Positions 37,701 through 46,593 of a stretch of 64,000 nucleotides of DNA are shown piece after piece. A program made the position numbers and the translations under genes. The notes under the pieces are model-generated. The model was not told where the DNA came from and made no database searches. It was given only the letters and a program-made list of their open reading frames with translations. Positions within the stretch are counted from its first letter, which is position 1. Each line of letters begins with the position of its first letter. Source of the stretch: Planctomycetota bacterium (GTDB lineage Bacteria; Planctomycetota; UBA1135; UBA2386); NCBI GenBank assembly GCA_016795295.1, contig JAEUHP010000205.1, forward strand, positions 1-64,000, read 5' to 3'.

Positions 37701-38639
37701 CCGGAAGGAAATGGCTACGTGGCCCTGGGCACCAACGGCTGGCAGGTCTCGCTGACTGTCCAGTCCAGCCCGCAGCCGAACTTCCGCACGTTCTCGGCGG
37801 GTCGCCCGCCTTTGCCGACCCAGCCCAACCCCATTTGCGTGGGGCCCAGCAGCAATGCTTGGGGTGTTGCTGCGGGTGGCTACACCTACCCCGCGGGGGG
37901 CGCGACCCCTCCTTCCGACAACTCGTTCTATTGGATCATGGTCGACTTCCTGCGTCGGCAGACCGTGATCACCAACGGCTTCGTGGACCTCAACAATCCA
38001 CACCGTGTCCCGGAGGGGTTCTCCGACACCCGCCTCGGGCCGTACTTCCTCTCTGGAGGCAACAGCACTCGTCCGGCCGACATCAGCCCGGTGTTCGGCT
38101 ACGAGATGGAGCCGCCCCTGTCCAGTTTGCCAGGGGGCAGCTCGGTCGTTCCGCAGTTCCGCGCGGCCGGCCCCGTGGATGGCAGTCCTTGGTACTGGGA
38201 CCGTTGGGTCAGCGCGGCGACGCCGCTCTATCCGGCGGCTCAAACCAATCCTCCTGGACCCTACACTCCGCTTGGTTCGCCTGCGCAGCGGCAAGCCCTC
38301 AGGCCCACTGCGGACAATTTCCCCTTGGATCCGTTCAAGGCGACGGATGCCCACATTCGCAAGTGGGACAACCGAGCCGTGCCGGGCGGTACGCAGGCTC
38401 GGAACTGGTGGACTTACTTCTACAACCGGACGGTCACCCGGTATGTCCAGGACCCGAACCAGCTGTTCTCGCCAGCATTCACTGCTGCCTACGCTGGGCC
38501 CAACGAGTCCTTCACTCCGCGTGACATTCGCTATCTGAACTGGCGGTTCGTCATCGCCAACGATGTCGAGGCAAGTCCTCCGGTGGTGCCGACCATCGAG
38601 ACCTTCTCTCTGACCTACCGATTCCAACGCGTGTTCTGA
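34704..38639 (+). CDS. Giant lipoprotein A1 (DVYxYQ/DVEQxYW family)
   Basis: A 1311-residue predicted lipoprotein with signal and lipobox LWVAAC (Cys36) followed by a polyglycine stretch. After VEFGRVVDVYGYQ (about 60-72) come beta-rich segments that include SbsA-like Ig signatures (GAVVRFTKPVDMSTV near 484; GGIRDLSGNRLDL). A distinctive core follows, FNLDVEQMYWAPF...YDEFDRVSMFLGHSEYRP (about 780-815), and the end TIETFSLTYRFQRVF. The gene at 42404 is a clear paralogue sharing each landmark. No catalytic motif is visible; an extracytoplasmic structural or binding role is inferred. ATG 34704 is chosen for the intact lipoprotein signal; about 240 upstream codons overlap pyrB in another frame. 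Confidence 0.85.
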   Translation: MNRLLRGASSLPVSDRWLQALRLPVALAATLWVAACGGGGGGTGNVGPGSGQPRLLRVEFGRVVDVYGYQAAPEGGVVRALYRRDVLIGSNIVDERGPNENKPDEEVVYDFVGSDPDTLQPRLFIPRLIESPAFTSAFTALDAQVREVAPMRAGTAGPGRPFSVVPRNAAVRLTFSAPLGVDDGFFVQRNEQGLVTGLRNTEAVQLLRITGNPELPGGLAPLPVRIVVGERQLLLDPVLLGTEGQQYQARNTASGLPESADQSSASIRVALAMEGPLAIPSLRETNGLTGMNNSMRKSVIRDFRAGNSGDDSADMARGFVRDPLPLRLIGEMVMYLERVERINDFTQEVTIYKNGIDQEVDVGDVLRFVNDSSGIPFGAAEVVVDPEDDRGQPSVQHVRVRIRSIPGLEAIDPRNLPGYPAAVGEREPWLVQNAPKAVLVAEFTAGSVETGGDNPRYFLSFIPTPLPLSTGVPSPPGTNVSPFAGAVVRFTKPVDMSTVLSADTLFFGMRDLVSEEAQQAFINSRPNSQGGQGMEPAAFNSDKYRTPFLVAAKVYDEDGSQTSLRLQPTSGFYLDSTMRSPPVGADFSYFLHLIAESPQGGIRDLSGNRLDLQGASAERSNYVVIDFTLDTRSNGSVPFFEDNRVVSIVRRFAARDEDENPSLFLGNEIQAPGAPALATAYPLEDIAGAVVYLGGKIQARPTTRIRQIGDNQNQAPVAAQNSILAWCPPTVSNEPQVSNNSSNAPFGQGIQNPLNPYGCRLQTVWREVDLSLSRTDAYDFNLDVEQMYWAPFTGTTLIYDEFDRVSMFLGHSEYRPLPCIGQFSAMPSLSDSGLRSQFQRNFVWNPAPLTTSATGPIETQPAPHPAYVDVPMVIDPATVVYEPNNINRFLPLPRFRKPYFVFRDETVYEQGGDAGSGVDTGTGSSYTPYLVSPWNHGLGRRWFPGEGNAPAFASSFWNDCRNFQLTTSSSQEFSTGGLMGSIALPLIADFWTYCDSPQLPEGNGYVALGTNGWQVSLTVQSSPQPNFRTFSAGRPPLPTQPNPICVGPSSNAWGVAAGGYTYPAGGATPPSDNSFYWIMVDFLRRQTVITNGFVDLNNPHRVPEGFSDTRLGPYFLSGGNSTRPADISPVFGYEMEPPLSSLPGGSSVVPQFRAAGPVDGSPWYWDRWVSAATPLYPAAQTNPPGPYTPLGSPAQRQALRPTADNFPLDPFKATDAHIRKWDNRAVPGGTQARNWWTYFYNRTVTRYVQDPNQLFSPAFTAAYAGPNESFTPRDIRYLNWRFVIANDVEASPPVVPTIETFSLTYRFQRVF

Positions 38640-38665
38640 AGGCAGGTTCCTCGGCAAACTCTGGC

Positions 38666-38685
38666 ACTCGCTGTCGCCAGCGAGT
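38666..38685 (+). promoter_or_regulatory. Perfect 8-bp hairpin between A1 and B1
   Basis: ACTCGCTG and CAGCGAGT flank a TCGC loop, 26 bases after the A1 stop. There is no T tract, so it may stabilise the upstream message or attenuate B1 rather than terminate. Confidence 0.45.
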
Positions 38686-38783
38686 AGCCGTCGTGGTAGT
38701 CTGCGACCCTGCTTTGCTGCCCTGGTGCGAAGCCAGGCGCCCTCTCCCCTCTGCCCCGTCCTGCTTCCGGCCCTCTCCCAGCC

Positions 38784-41700
38784 ATGACTCGAAGCCTGCA
38801 GGGACCTTGCGTCCTTTCCTCGGTGCTCCTCGGCCTGCTCGTCTCCTGCTCGGGGGGGGGCGGCGAGGATGGTCCTCCGGGTAGCTCCGGTCGCCTCACG
38901 GTTCTGCAGACCGACCCGGTCAGCAACGGTCGTCTGTTCTTGAACGACCCGGTCCAGATCGACTTCAGCAAGCCGGTCGACTTGGCTTCGGCCAGTCTGA
39001 ACACGGTCAGCTTCGTGGTGTTCGACCAGCTCGGGCAACCCCTGGCGGAGCAAGTCGCTGGCGATTTTTCGCTGGTAGCCAGTCCTGGTGACGTGGAGGT
39101 GGGGCGTCGTCTGCGGTTCGTGCCCCGCTTCCCGACCAACTCGACCTTCGACAACGGTGGGTTTCGCCCTGGGCGAACCTACTTGGTGCAGTTGGTCGGC
39201 GGCAGCCGACTGAACGGCACGGTGCTGCGCGCTACGGATGGTCAGTCCTTGTCGCAGGCCGTGAGCTTCCGCTTCTCCACCGCGGATGGCGTTTCCTCCG
39301 CCCAGTTGTTCCGCAACTCGACGGTGGGTGGGCCTCGCCGCGTGGGCCTCGACTTCTCTCCTGCCAACGACGGTTCTGGGATCGTCCTGAACAAGCTTGG
39401 ACAACAGCCTCTGGAGATCAGGCTGCACTTCGACCAAGCCTTGAATCCGAGCACGACCAATGTGCCCACGGCTCTCGACACCGATCCGCTCGTGCGCTCG
39501 GTGGGCTCCCGTGGCCGGATCTTCCTGGAGTACGACGATCCGGTGTTTGGCACGGACACATGGATTCCGGCCGACGTGGAACTGGAGCGCAATACGCTCA
39601 GCGGTTCCACCGTGGTCCTGCGGCCAGTCGGTGTGTTGCCCAACAATGCCACGATTCGCGTTGTGGTCGAGAGCAGCCTCGAGGACATCTCGGGTGAGTC
39701 GAATCTGGGCAATGCCGCCTACGAGCGCTACTTCGGCACGTTCACCACGCGGCGGGCCTACGAGCAGCAATTCGATGCCGTCGTCGACGAGTTCCTCGAT
39801 GCCCGCAACCTCGACTTGAACGCCGCTTTTGCCGAGCCGATCGCTGAGGTCGGCCCCGGTTACGTGCGGGCGAGCTTGAACTTCGAGGGTGGTCCTACCA
39901 ACCTGGACTTCGAGCCGCAACAGCAGCAGGTGGTGCTGAACACCAACTTCACCCAGGTCACGCCCAAGGTCGGGGCTCCTTTCAACGTGACGGGCGGCGT
40001 CTTCAACTTCCGGAACGTCCAGATCAACAGTGGGATCACGGTTCGAGGCCAGGGCACCAACCCGATGGTGTGGCTGGTCAGCGGCCGATTCGAAGTGGCG
40101 GGCACGCTCTCCGTCCGCGGTGGAGATGGTGTCAGGGTGACCACCACTGCTGCCGCCGACGTCGCCAAGACTGGCGGTGCCGGTGTTTGCGGTGGCGGCA
40201 ACGGCGGTGCTGGCTCCCCGCAAACTAGGCAGAGGAGCAGTGCTGGCGCGACCGGTAATGGCCCCCTGCAGCAGGCTTTGCGTGGTGGTGGTGGTGGCGT
40301 GCTTTCGTGCTTCAGCACCTGCATGAGAGGTTCAGGCGGTGGTGGTGGTTCCTTGGCGACCCAGGGCGACCCCAATTTCCTGAGCAAGACGGTTCCTGCC
40401 GGCGCAGCCAACCCGGTCAACGTGTTTCCGATTTTCGGCCAGCAGGCAGGCACTGGCGGTCTCGGATGCTCTGGCGTTGGCGGTGCTGGTACTCGTCAGC
40501 TCCCCGGTGGCATTCCGGGGCCGATCGTGTTCTCGGACGCGCGTCAGGACAACAACTTCTGGGGCAGCGGCGTGAATTTCCGCACTGGCTTGCGCATCCA
40601 AGGCGAGTTGGCTGCCCCCCTTGGCGGCGGCGGCGGCGGTGGCGGCGGCGACCTGTCCTACAACAGCAGCAGCAACAACTGCAACCTGGACGATTCGAAC
40701 TTCCGTAGCGATGCTGCCGGCGGCGGCGGTGGTGGCGGTGGTGGTGTTTTGATCGTCAAGGCGCTTGGCGACATCGTCATTCGCGAAACTGGCCGAATCA
40801 TTGCTGATGGTGGTTCGGGTGGCTGTGGTGAAGTGGGTAGCGGGGCGGTCGGTGTCCGCGGTGGCGGTGGCGGCGGCGGGGCTGGTGGCATGGTGGTCTT
40901 GATGTCGGCAACGCGCATCGAGATCCACGCCCACGGTGGCAACAGCACGGTGTCGCCCTTCAGCCGTGTCGACACGTATGCCCAGCGCGACTACGACTTC
41001 GCCATTTCCGCGGACGGCGGTGTCTGCGTGACGGCTTCGACCACGAACCCGCAGGTGCTGGCCAAGTATCCGGCGGGACGTGGCCAGGCCACGGTCCTGC
41101 CCGCGACCTACGACTCTGCCCCGCTTGGTGGATTCGGCGGCATGGGCATCGTGCAGTTGATGGCCCCTCCGGGCAACAACAGCGACGGGACCAATACCGT
41201 TCTCGACGACAACATTCGGGTCATGCGGCTCGGCGTCGAGGCTCCACCTCTGCTCAAGCGGCAGCTCTTGGCTTGGCGCGGTTATCCCAATGCGGCTGGT
41301 GATCTGGTTGGCGACGATGGTTTGCCGACCAGCATCGGCGACAACGAGGGCGACATTCGGCCCGCGCCGATTCTGCTGCCCGCTCCGTTCGGTGCCAAGA
41401 GTCGCATTCGCACCAAGTGGATCGACACCGGGGCCAGTGTGCGCCGTGGTCTTCTGGCGGACGATGGTCTGGCGAGAGGCGTGGTGGAGCAGGCCGGAGC
41501 CGTGCGGGGACCTCTCTACGAATTCGCCGCAACGGCAACTTCTGGCTTCGCAGCTGGCTACTTGACCTACGATCCTTCGGCCGGCGAATCGGTTCGGGTG
41601 ACGTATCCTGCGGTCGGCGCCCCTGCCGCCATTGTGGCTCGGGATCCGAACGCCACGTTCCTTGGCCAGCCCGCGTACCGGGTGCAGATTGGCGTGGGCA

Positions 41701-42227
41701 CGTTGGGTGACGTGGTGGATCGTTACGCCGGCTACCATGCCGAGCTGCGCGACGGTGGGGGGGCTCCGGTCCGTTCGTTCCGGATCCTCTCTCACTCGGA
41801 TCGAGTCTTGGTCTTGTCGCCCGATGCCGGTCCGCTGCCTACCGCAGCCGAGGCCGTCGACGTGCAGTTGCGAGCCAAATTCGTTGGCGTTACGACCAAC
41901 GGCATCGAGGGCCTCGGGCCGTCGTACTCCGGGAGTGTTGGAGGAGCTCGCGTGCCCAATGCGAACCTGCGACTGGGCTTCGCCTTCCATCGCAATCCGG
42001 CCAACTCCTCGGCTCCCCGGCTGCCTTCGACCGAGGGCACCTACCTCTATGATCTCAGCGACCCAGTCGTTCAGGAGAGCATCCGGCAGTTGGGCGCTGC
42101 GTTCGTGCAAGTCGACATCCTGTTCGACTGCGCATTCCGCAGCGTGTCGGGCGATGTGCCTACCAGTTTGAGTCCGACCACGCCCAGGCCGAAGCTCGAG
42201 TTCCTGACCATTCCCTTCCGCTTCTGA
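38784..42227 (+). CDS. Giant lipoprotein B1 with Ig-like domains and glycine-rich insert
   Basis: A 1147-residue predicted lipoprotein (lipobox LLVSC, Cys22). Residues about 35-165 form an SbsA-like Ig domain (LFLNDPVQIDFSKPVDLAS, FRPGRTYLVQLVGG), and a second follows to about 320. Next is a shell-type segment FNFRNVQINSGITVRG...GRFEVAGTLSVRGG (about 405-455), then a very glycine-rich block (about 463-710) with repeated GGGG runs and DIVIRETGRIIADGGSGG. The C-terminal beta-rich domain ends KLEFLTIPFRF. A run of nine G (38852-38860) sits just after the lipid-anchor codon. The gene at 46594 shares the layout without the insert. Function unknown; surface location inferred. Confidence 0.85.
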   Translation: MTRSLQGPCVLSSVLLGLLVSCSGGGGEDGPPGSSGRLTVLQTDPVSNGRLFLNDPVQIDFSKPVDLASASLNTVSFVVFDQLGQPLAEQVAGDFSLVASPGDVEVGRRLRFVPRFPTNSTFDNGGFRPGRTYLVQLVGGSRLNGTVLRATDGQSLSQAVSFRFSTADGVSSAQLFRNSTVGGPRRVGLDFSPANDGSGIVLNKLGQQPLEIRLHFDQALNPSTTNVPTALDTDPLVRSVGSRGRIFLEYDDPVFGTDTWIPADVELERNTLSGSTVVLRPVGVLPNNATIRVVVESSLEDISGESNLGNAAYERYFGTFTTRRAYEQQFDAVVDEFLDARNLDLNAAFAEPIAEVGPGYVRASLNFEGGPTNLDFEPQQQQVVLNTNFTQVTPKVGAPFNVTGGVFNFRNVQINSGITVRGQGTNPMVWLVSGRFEVAGTLSVRGGDGVRVTTTAAADVAKTGGAGVCGGGNGGAGSPQTRQRSSAGATGNGPLQQALRGGGGGVLSCFSTCMRGSGGGGGSLATQGDPNFLSKTVPAGAANPVNVFPIFGQQAGTGGLGCSGVGGAGTRQLPGGIPGPIVFSDARQDNNFWGSGVNFRTGLRIQGELAAPLGGGGGGGGGDLSYNSSSNNCNLDDSNFRSDAAGGGGGGGGGVLIVKALGDIVIRETGRIIADGGSGGCGEVGSGAVGVRGGGGGGGAGGMVVLMSATRIEIHAHGGNSTVSPFSRVDTYAQRDYDFAISADGGVCVTASTTNPQVLAKYPAGRGQATVLPATYDSAPLGGFGGMGIVQLMAPPGNNSDGTNTVLDDNIRVMRLGVEAPPLLKRQLLAWRGYPNAAGDLVGDDGLPTSIGDNEGDIRPAPILLPAPFGAKSRIRTKWIDTGASVRRGLLADDGLARGVVEQAGAVRGPLYEFAATATSGFAAGYLTYDPSAGESVRVTYPAVGAPAAIVARDPNATFLGQPAYRVQIGVGTLGDVVDRYAGYHAELRDGGGAPVRSFRILSHSDRVLVLSPDAGPLPTAAEAVDVQLRAKFVGVTTNGIEGLGPSYSGSVGGARVPNANLRLGFAFHRNPANSSAPRLPSTEGTYLYDLSDPVVQESIRQLGAAFVQVDILFDCAFRSVSGDVPTSLSPTTPRPKLEFLTIPFRF
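38852..38860 (+). repeat. G9 homopolymer just inside lipoprotein B1
   Basis: Nine consecutive G lie in codons 23-25, directly after the lipobox cysteine codon. This is the longest single-base run I noticed in the window; the other runs are six to eight bases. A one-base slip would truncate the protein shortly after its signal, as in phase-variable surface genes. Confidence 0.85.
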
Positions 42228-42403
42228 ACCCATCGTGACGAGCGCCAACTGCACTGCCTTCTCGAACTGGCATCTCGGCTCCCGGCGAGCCTCGGTTGGC
42301 GCTGCATCGTCCTCTACCCAATCTCACTGAGTGTGCCCGGGAATCCTTGGTTCTCGGTTGCTCGCAACAGACCCCTGCTGCCACCTGCTCTCCAGGCCCT
42401 CCC

Positions 42404-45400
42404 ATGATCGTTGTCAATCGTCCGTCCAGACTCGCGGGTTTCGGTCTCCCGGGATTTGCTGCTCTCGCCGCGCCGGTGCTCATGGCATCGCTGCTCCTTG
42501 TGCTGTCGGGCTGCGGCAACGGCTCGGCTGCCAAAGACGCTTCCGGAGGTGGAGGCAAGGTCGAGCTGGTTTCGATCGACTTGGGGCGCTTGGTGGACGT
42601 CTATGCCTACCAGCGGATCGATCCGGCGGTTGGCGACCGTCGCCTGCGGACCAACCGAAACCTGGTCAAGGTGGCTTCCAACGTGGTCGTGAATCCACGT
42701 CTCGGCAGCGATGCTCTGTTCGACGCCGTGGGCGCTGAGGTACCCACTGCCACCTACGAGTTCCGTCCGTTCGATTCTTCGATCGGGCACGAAGAGCTCG
42801 TGATTCTCTGGGACAATCGTCCTGGTCCAGAGTCCGCCCGATTCCAAGACGCACTGGCGGCGGCGCAGAATGGCCTGACCAATCTGGCTCCGGCGTTTCG
42901 TGGGCAGAACGTGGTGCTGCGCCCCATTCCGATCGTGCCTCGGAATGCTGCCTTGCGCATGCAGTTCAGTGGTCCGATCAATGCCACGGAAGAGTTGCTC
43001 CGCAACAACCCGTCGGTCGTACAGTTGCTGGAGTTCAAGGGCGATCCCGCGGTGGTCTCGCCAGCGGATGCCTTCCGCATCCTGCCTTGTCGGGTCATCC
43101 CGCAGGGCGATCGCATCGTGGTCGACACCACGATCCTGGGTGGGGAAGGTGCGGGTGGCCTGCGCTCGAGCGGTTTGCCGGCATCGGATGACAATGTGAC
43201 GGCAAACATTCGTTTGGCGATCCCGACTCGAGGTTCTGCGATTTCGTCGGTCTTCGTTCAGGCGGATGGTATTCCCGATCTCAACGGCGTGGACAGCACC
43301 GGCCGCGCCTCCATCATTCGTGACTTCCGTTCCGGCAATTTGCTGGATGGAGTGGCTGGGCGACTCCCAGAGGACGAAGCCCCGATGGTGATCGGGAGCT
43401 TCAGCATGGGTATCACCGCCATCAACCCGGTTACCCGGGAATTGACACTGGCCAAACGCGGCAGTTTGGTGCCGGTGCGTGGCCGGTACCCGTTCGTCGA
43501 TGGACCGCTTGGCACGGGAGGCGTTCCGATGGGGCCGCTGGCTGCGCCGATTGCAACCCCATTGCGTTCCGGAGACATCCTGACGCAGTCCAGGCTGGTC
43601 GAGATGCCCGACGGCAGCTTCGAGACGGTCACCTTGCGCGCGGAGATCTTGCAGAATTTGGCGATTGGTACTGAGTTCGGTGGTTCCCTGCCGCTGGGCC
43701 GGTCGGGAAGCTCGAATCCGAGTGAGATCCAAGGGCAACACTTGCCCACTGTGACGGTCAAGGTCGCTTCGCTCGAGGCTGGAACCGATTCTCTGGGACG
43801 CAGCTACTCCTTCGAGGCCCTCGGCACGTCCAGCGGTAGGGACTGCATCCTCCGCGCCTATTATTACAATTCGATTCCCTACACTGGATCCAACCAGGTG
43901 ATGGGGGATCGCGATTGGCGCAAACTGTTCCTGCGGGTCGACCCGCAGCCGTTGCCCGATCCGGGCTCGACTGCGATCACGGGAGTGAATCCGATCGGCT
44001 CGTTCGGTGTGGAGTTCAGCAAGCCGATGGACCTGGATCAGGTGGATCCGACCGCGAGTTTGGTGCTGACCAACACCCATGCGCCGTTGGTCCCCGAGAA
44101 TCCGGGTCCCGGCGAAGAACGCTTCTCCGATCAGATGGGTGACGCCAAGAAGGCGACCACGCGGGTGGTTTCCACGCGCCTCTCTGACTTGAACGGCGAC
44201 GGTACCATCCTACGGCTGCAAGCGCCCTATGGCCTTTACCATGCCAACGGCTCGACCGAGACCTATGCTTTCCACGTGATGCTGGGGGCGTCGGGAGTCA
44301 CCGACTTGGCGGGTAATCCCGTGCGTGTCTACGACAGCCCAACCGCGCCACTCGAGGCTTGGTCGGTGAATCTGCTGATGAACGCAACGGCGAGCACCAA
44401 CATGATCGGCTACCACACGTTCATGTTCACGGATGCCGACGAAGACGGCACTCTTCCGGGTTCGATCGACATCTTTGGTCAGTTCCGACTGCAGGGTGGC
44501 CGGTTGTTCGGTGCGGCTGGTGTCCGCTTTGCCCGTACGGCGGACAGTCAGAATCTCGGCGGTATCAATCGCATCAACCGCGGCGAGTGCTGGGACACCG
44601 CCAACAGCGTCTTGGTCGTGCCGACGGCCAACGCCCCTGCCCCAACCGATGAGAATGGTGCTCCCCATCCGGGCCGCCTCTACTGGCAGCCCAGGATGCT
44701 GGATTCCATCGCTCCTCCGGCAGTTCCACAGGTCTACGAGTATTGGCAGCAATTGCCGCAGAAGGTCGGTCGTGTGCTCGAGCCGCACAACCCACGTGGC
44801 ACGCGCATGCAGATGCGCTACATCGAGGACGACTTCACCCTGGATTATCGCGAGCCAGCTGAGTTCGCAATCGATGTCGAGCAGCTCTACTGGTCGCCCT
44901 TCGACGACGAGACGGTGTACTACGATGTGTTCGATCGGTACTCCATGTCGTTGGCGCATTCCGGTAAGCGCCCAGACGTTTTCTTCCGGTTGGTGCAGCC
45001 GGCCGGCATGCCGCCGCCCCCGCTCCGTTGCAGCTACGTCTGCACTGCCAACAACAGTGCCCTCTCGACGCTCTTCTCGGAGAACGTTCTGGAAGGGACC
45101 TCTGCGGTCTCGGTTTTCGAGGACAAGATCTACCGGATCAACCCGAACGAGGCTTTCCGTTCGCCGCTGGGCATCAAGTACGTGCCATTCCCGCGCTTCG
45201 ACCGCAGCTACACGTGGCGGGATTCGCGTCTGGTGACTCGGGATGCGGCTGGTGCCATTCTCGGTCTCGGCGGAGCGCAGTCGCCGAGCACGGCCCAGCC
45301 CAACACCAACTCGGACTGGACCGCCCACATCGATTCCCCTTGGGTCCCCAGTGCTGCACCCGCTCCGTTCCTGAACGCAGGTTTCAGCACGTGGGTCATG

Positions 45401-46414
45401 GACGACGCAGACTTCAAGGGCAACATTCAGCGAGACCACGATCCGATTGCTCTGCCTCTGCTGGTGGACTTCAAGGTGTTCCCCGACACCCCGGCCAACA
45501 ATGGCTTGGCGACCGGCCAGAACGCGTTCCAGGTGGCTCTGGTTGGCCCGCCTTCGTTCGGCTTCCCCGCCACCACGGGTGGCTACTACGATCGCCGGCG
45601 TGCCAACATCTGCAACCCCGCAGTGCCGGCTTGGCCCGACGTCCGTGCGCAGGCTTCGGGTGGCGAGGACTTGATCACCGGCAACCCGATCTTCATCGAT
45701 CCGGCCAACCAGCTGGTGGCACAGCCGAGCACCCTGCGGGACGCTGGGTTGGGCAACGCCACGCGCGCCCTGTTCCAGGCTCCGGCCCGCGACGGCATGC
45801 TGAACTGGGCACGCGCGGACTTCGTGCGCAAAGTCTCCACCGCGACCTTCGGCTTCTTCGACACCCTGCAACCGCAGCGTTCGCTGCTGGTGTCGTATGC
45901 AGCCTCTGGTGCGGCCTCGGTCACCGCAAGCAATGGGTTCCCAGACTTGGCTGCGGTGGACCCGAACCTGCGCATTTCGGACATCGTCGTGCAGATGGAT
46001 CCGCCTTCGACTCGGCAGCCAGCCGGAACCGGCGTGGTCGTCGAGCTGCGGGGAGCCGAGTCCTTTGCCAACGCGGCTGAACTGTACAATCCTGACTTCA
46101 ATCAGGCGGGGCAGACTCCCAACGATGGCTACAACACTCGTGGGAACCTGCTGAACCCGAACTACGCATGCGAAGCCTACCGCTATTCGCAGCCAACGTT
46201 CGGGGCCGGCTTCGACACGCCGCGAGTGGCTGCCACGGGCTTGACCCGGTACGTCGGAGACGACCAGATCCAACTGATCCGTGATCCCGCGACCCAGTTG
46301 CTGCCGCGCTACTTGAACCTGCGGCTGAATCTGACCAACAACGTTGGGGTGACGCCGCCGCTGTCGCCGTCTCTCCGCAGCCTGAGCATCGTCTACCGGC
46401 TCCGCGCGCCGTGA
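42404..46414 (+). CDS. Giant lipoprotein A2, paralogue of A1
   Basis: A 1336-residue predicted lipoprotein (lipobox LVLSGC, Cys37). It repeats the landmarks of A1 in order: IDLGRLVDVYAYQ near the N-terminus, VPRNAALRMQFSGPI (A1: VPRNAAVRLTFSAPL), SIIRDFRSGN (A1: VIRDFRAGN), Ig-like GVEFSKPMDLDQV and DLAGNPV, the core FAIDVEQLYWSPF...YDVFDRYSMSLAHSGKRPD (about 820-855), and the end LRSLSIVYRLRAP. Overall identity is clearly partial, so the duplication is old. ATG 42404 gives a proper signal peptide. It lies between the two B-type genes. No enzymatic motif is seen. Confidence 0.85.
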   Translation: MIVVNRPSRLAGFGLPGFAALAAPVLMASLLLVLSGCGNGSAAKDASGGGGKVELVSIDLGRLVDVYAYQRIDPAVGDRRLRTNRNLVKVASNVVVNPRLGSDALFDAVGAEVPTATYEFRPFDSSIGHEELVILWDNRPGPESARFQDALAAAQNGLTNLAPAFRGQNVVLRPIPIVPRNAALRMQFSGPINATEELLRNNPSVVQLLEFKGDPAVVSPADAFRILPCRVIPQGDRIVVDTTILGGEGAGGLRSSGLPASDDNVTANIRLAIPTRGSAISSVFVQADGIPDLNGVDSTGRASIIRDFRSGNLLDGVAGRLPEDEAPMVIGSFSMGITAINPVTRELTLAKRGSLVPVRGRYPFVDGPLGTGGVPMGPLAAPIATPLRSGDILTQSRLVEMPDGSFETVTLRAEILQNLAIGTEFGGSLPLGRSGSSNPSEIQGQHLPTVTVKVASLEAGTDSLGRSYSFEALGTSSGRDCILRAYYYNSIPYTGSNQVMGDRDWRKLFLRVDPQPLPDPGSTAITGVNPIGSFGVEFSKPMDLDQVDPTASLVLTNTHAPLVPENPGPGEERFSDQMGDAKKATTRVVSTRLSDLNGDGTILRLQAPYGLYHANGSTETYAFHVMLGASGVTDLAGNPVRVYDSPTAPLEAWSVNLLMNATASTNMIGYHTFMFTDADEDGTLPGSIDIFGQFRLQGGRLFGAAGVRFARTADSQNLGGINRINRGECWDTANSVLVVPTANAPAPTDENGAPHPGRLYWQPRMLDSIAPPAVPQVYEYWQQLPQKVGRVLEPHNPRGTRMQMRYIEDDFTLDYREPAEFAIDVEQLYWSPFDDETVYYDVFDRYSMSLAHSGKRPDVFFRLVQPAGMPPPPLRCSYVCTANNSALSTLFSENVLEGTSAVSVFEDKIYRINPNEAFRSPLGIKYVPFPRFDRSYTWRDSRLVTRDAAGAILGLGGAQSPSTAQPNTNSDWTAHIDSPWVPSAAPAPFLNAGFSTWVMDDADFKGNIQRDHDPIALPLLVDFKVFPDTPANNGLATGQNAFQVALVGPPSFGFPATTGGYYDRRRANICNPAVPAWPDVRAQASGGEDLITGNPIFIDPANQLVAQPSTLRDAGLGNATRALFQAPARDGMLNWARADFVRKVSTATFGFFDTLQPQRSLLVSYAASGAASVTASNGFPDLAAVDPNLRISDIVVQMDPPSTRQPAGTGVVVELRGAESFANAAELYNPDFNQAGQTPNDGYNTRGNLLNPNYACEAYRYSQPTFGAGFDTPRVAATGLTRYVGDDQIQLIRDPATQLLPRYLNLRLNLTNNVGVTPPLSPSLRSLSIVYRLRAP

Positions 46415-46593
46415 TGCGTGCGCGTGGGCCGGTTGCGGTCCTTGCCACCAGTCTTGGTTCCTTCTGCCTAGGCTGTGTTTGCGGTGTGGGGAGCTGCCGT
46501 CTGGCTGGACTGCCTTCAGGCAATTGTCGATTCTAGGGAGTTGCTGGCCGTTTGGCGGGTTCTGACCGCTGAGGCACTTGGTCCCTGTTCGTC

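Noticed and set aside
35637-40223. 1528-codon open frame antisense to lipoproteins A1 and B1
   Set aside because: A composition artefact; both sense proteins have signal peptides, lipoboxes and paralogues.
42314-46273. Long minus-strand open frames under A2 (588 and 687 codons)
   Set aside because: Shadow frames with no motif; the sense paralogy with A1 settles the coding strand.
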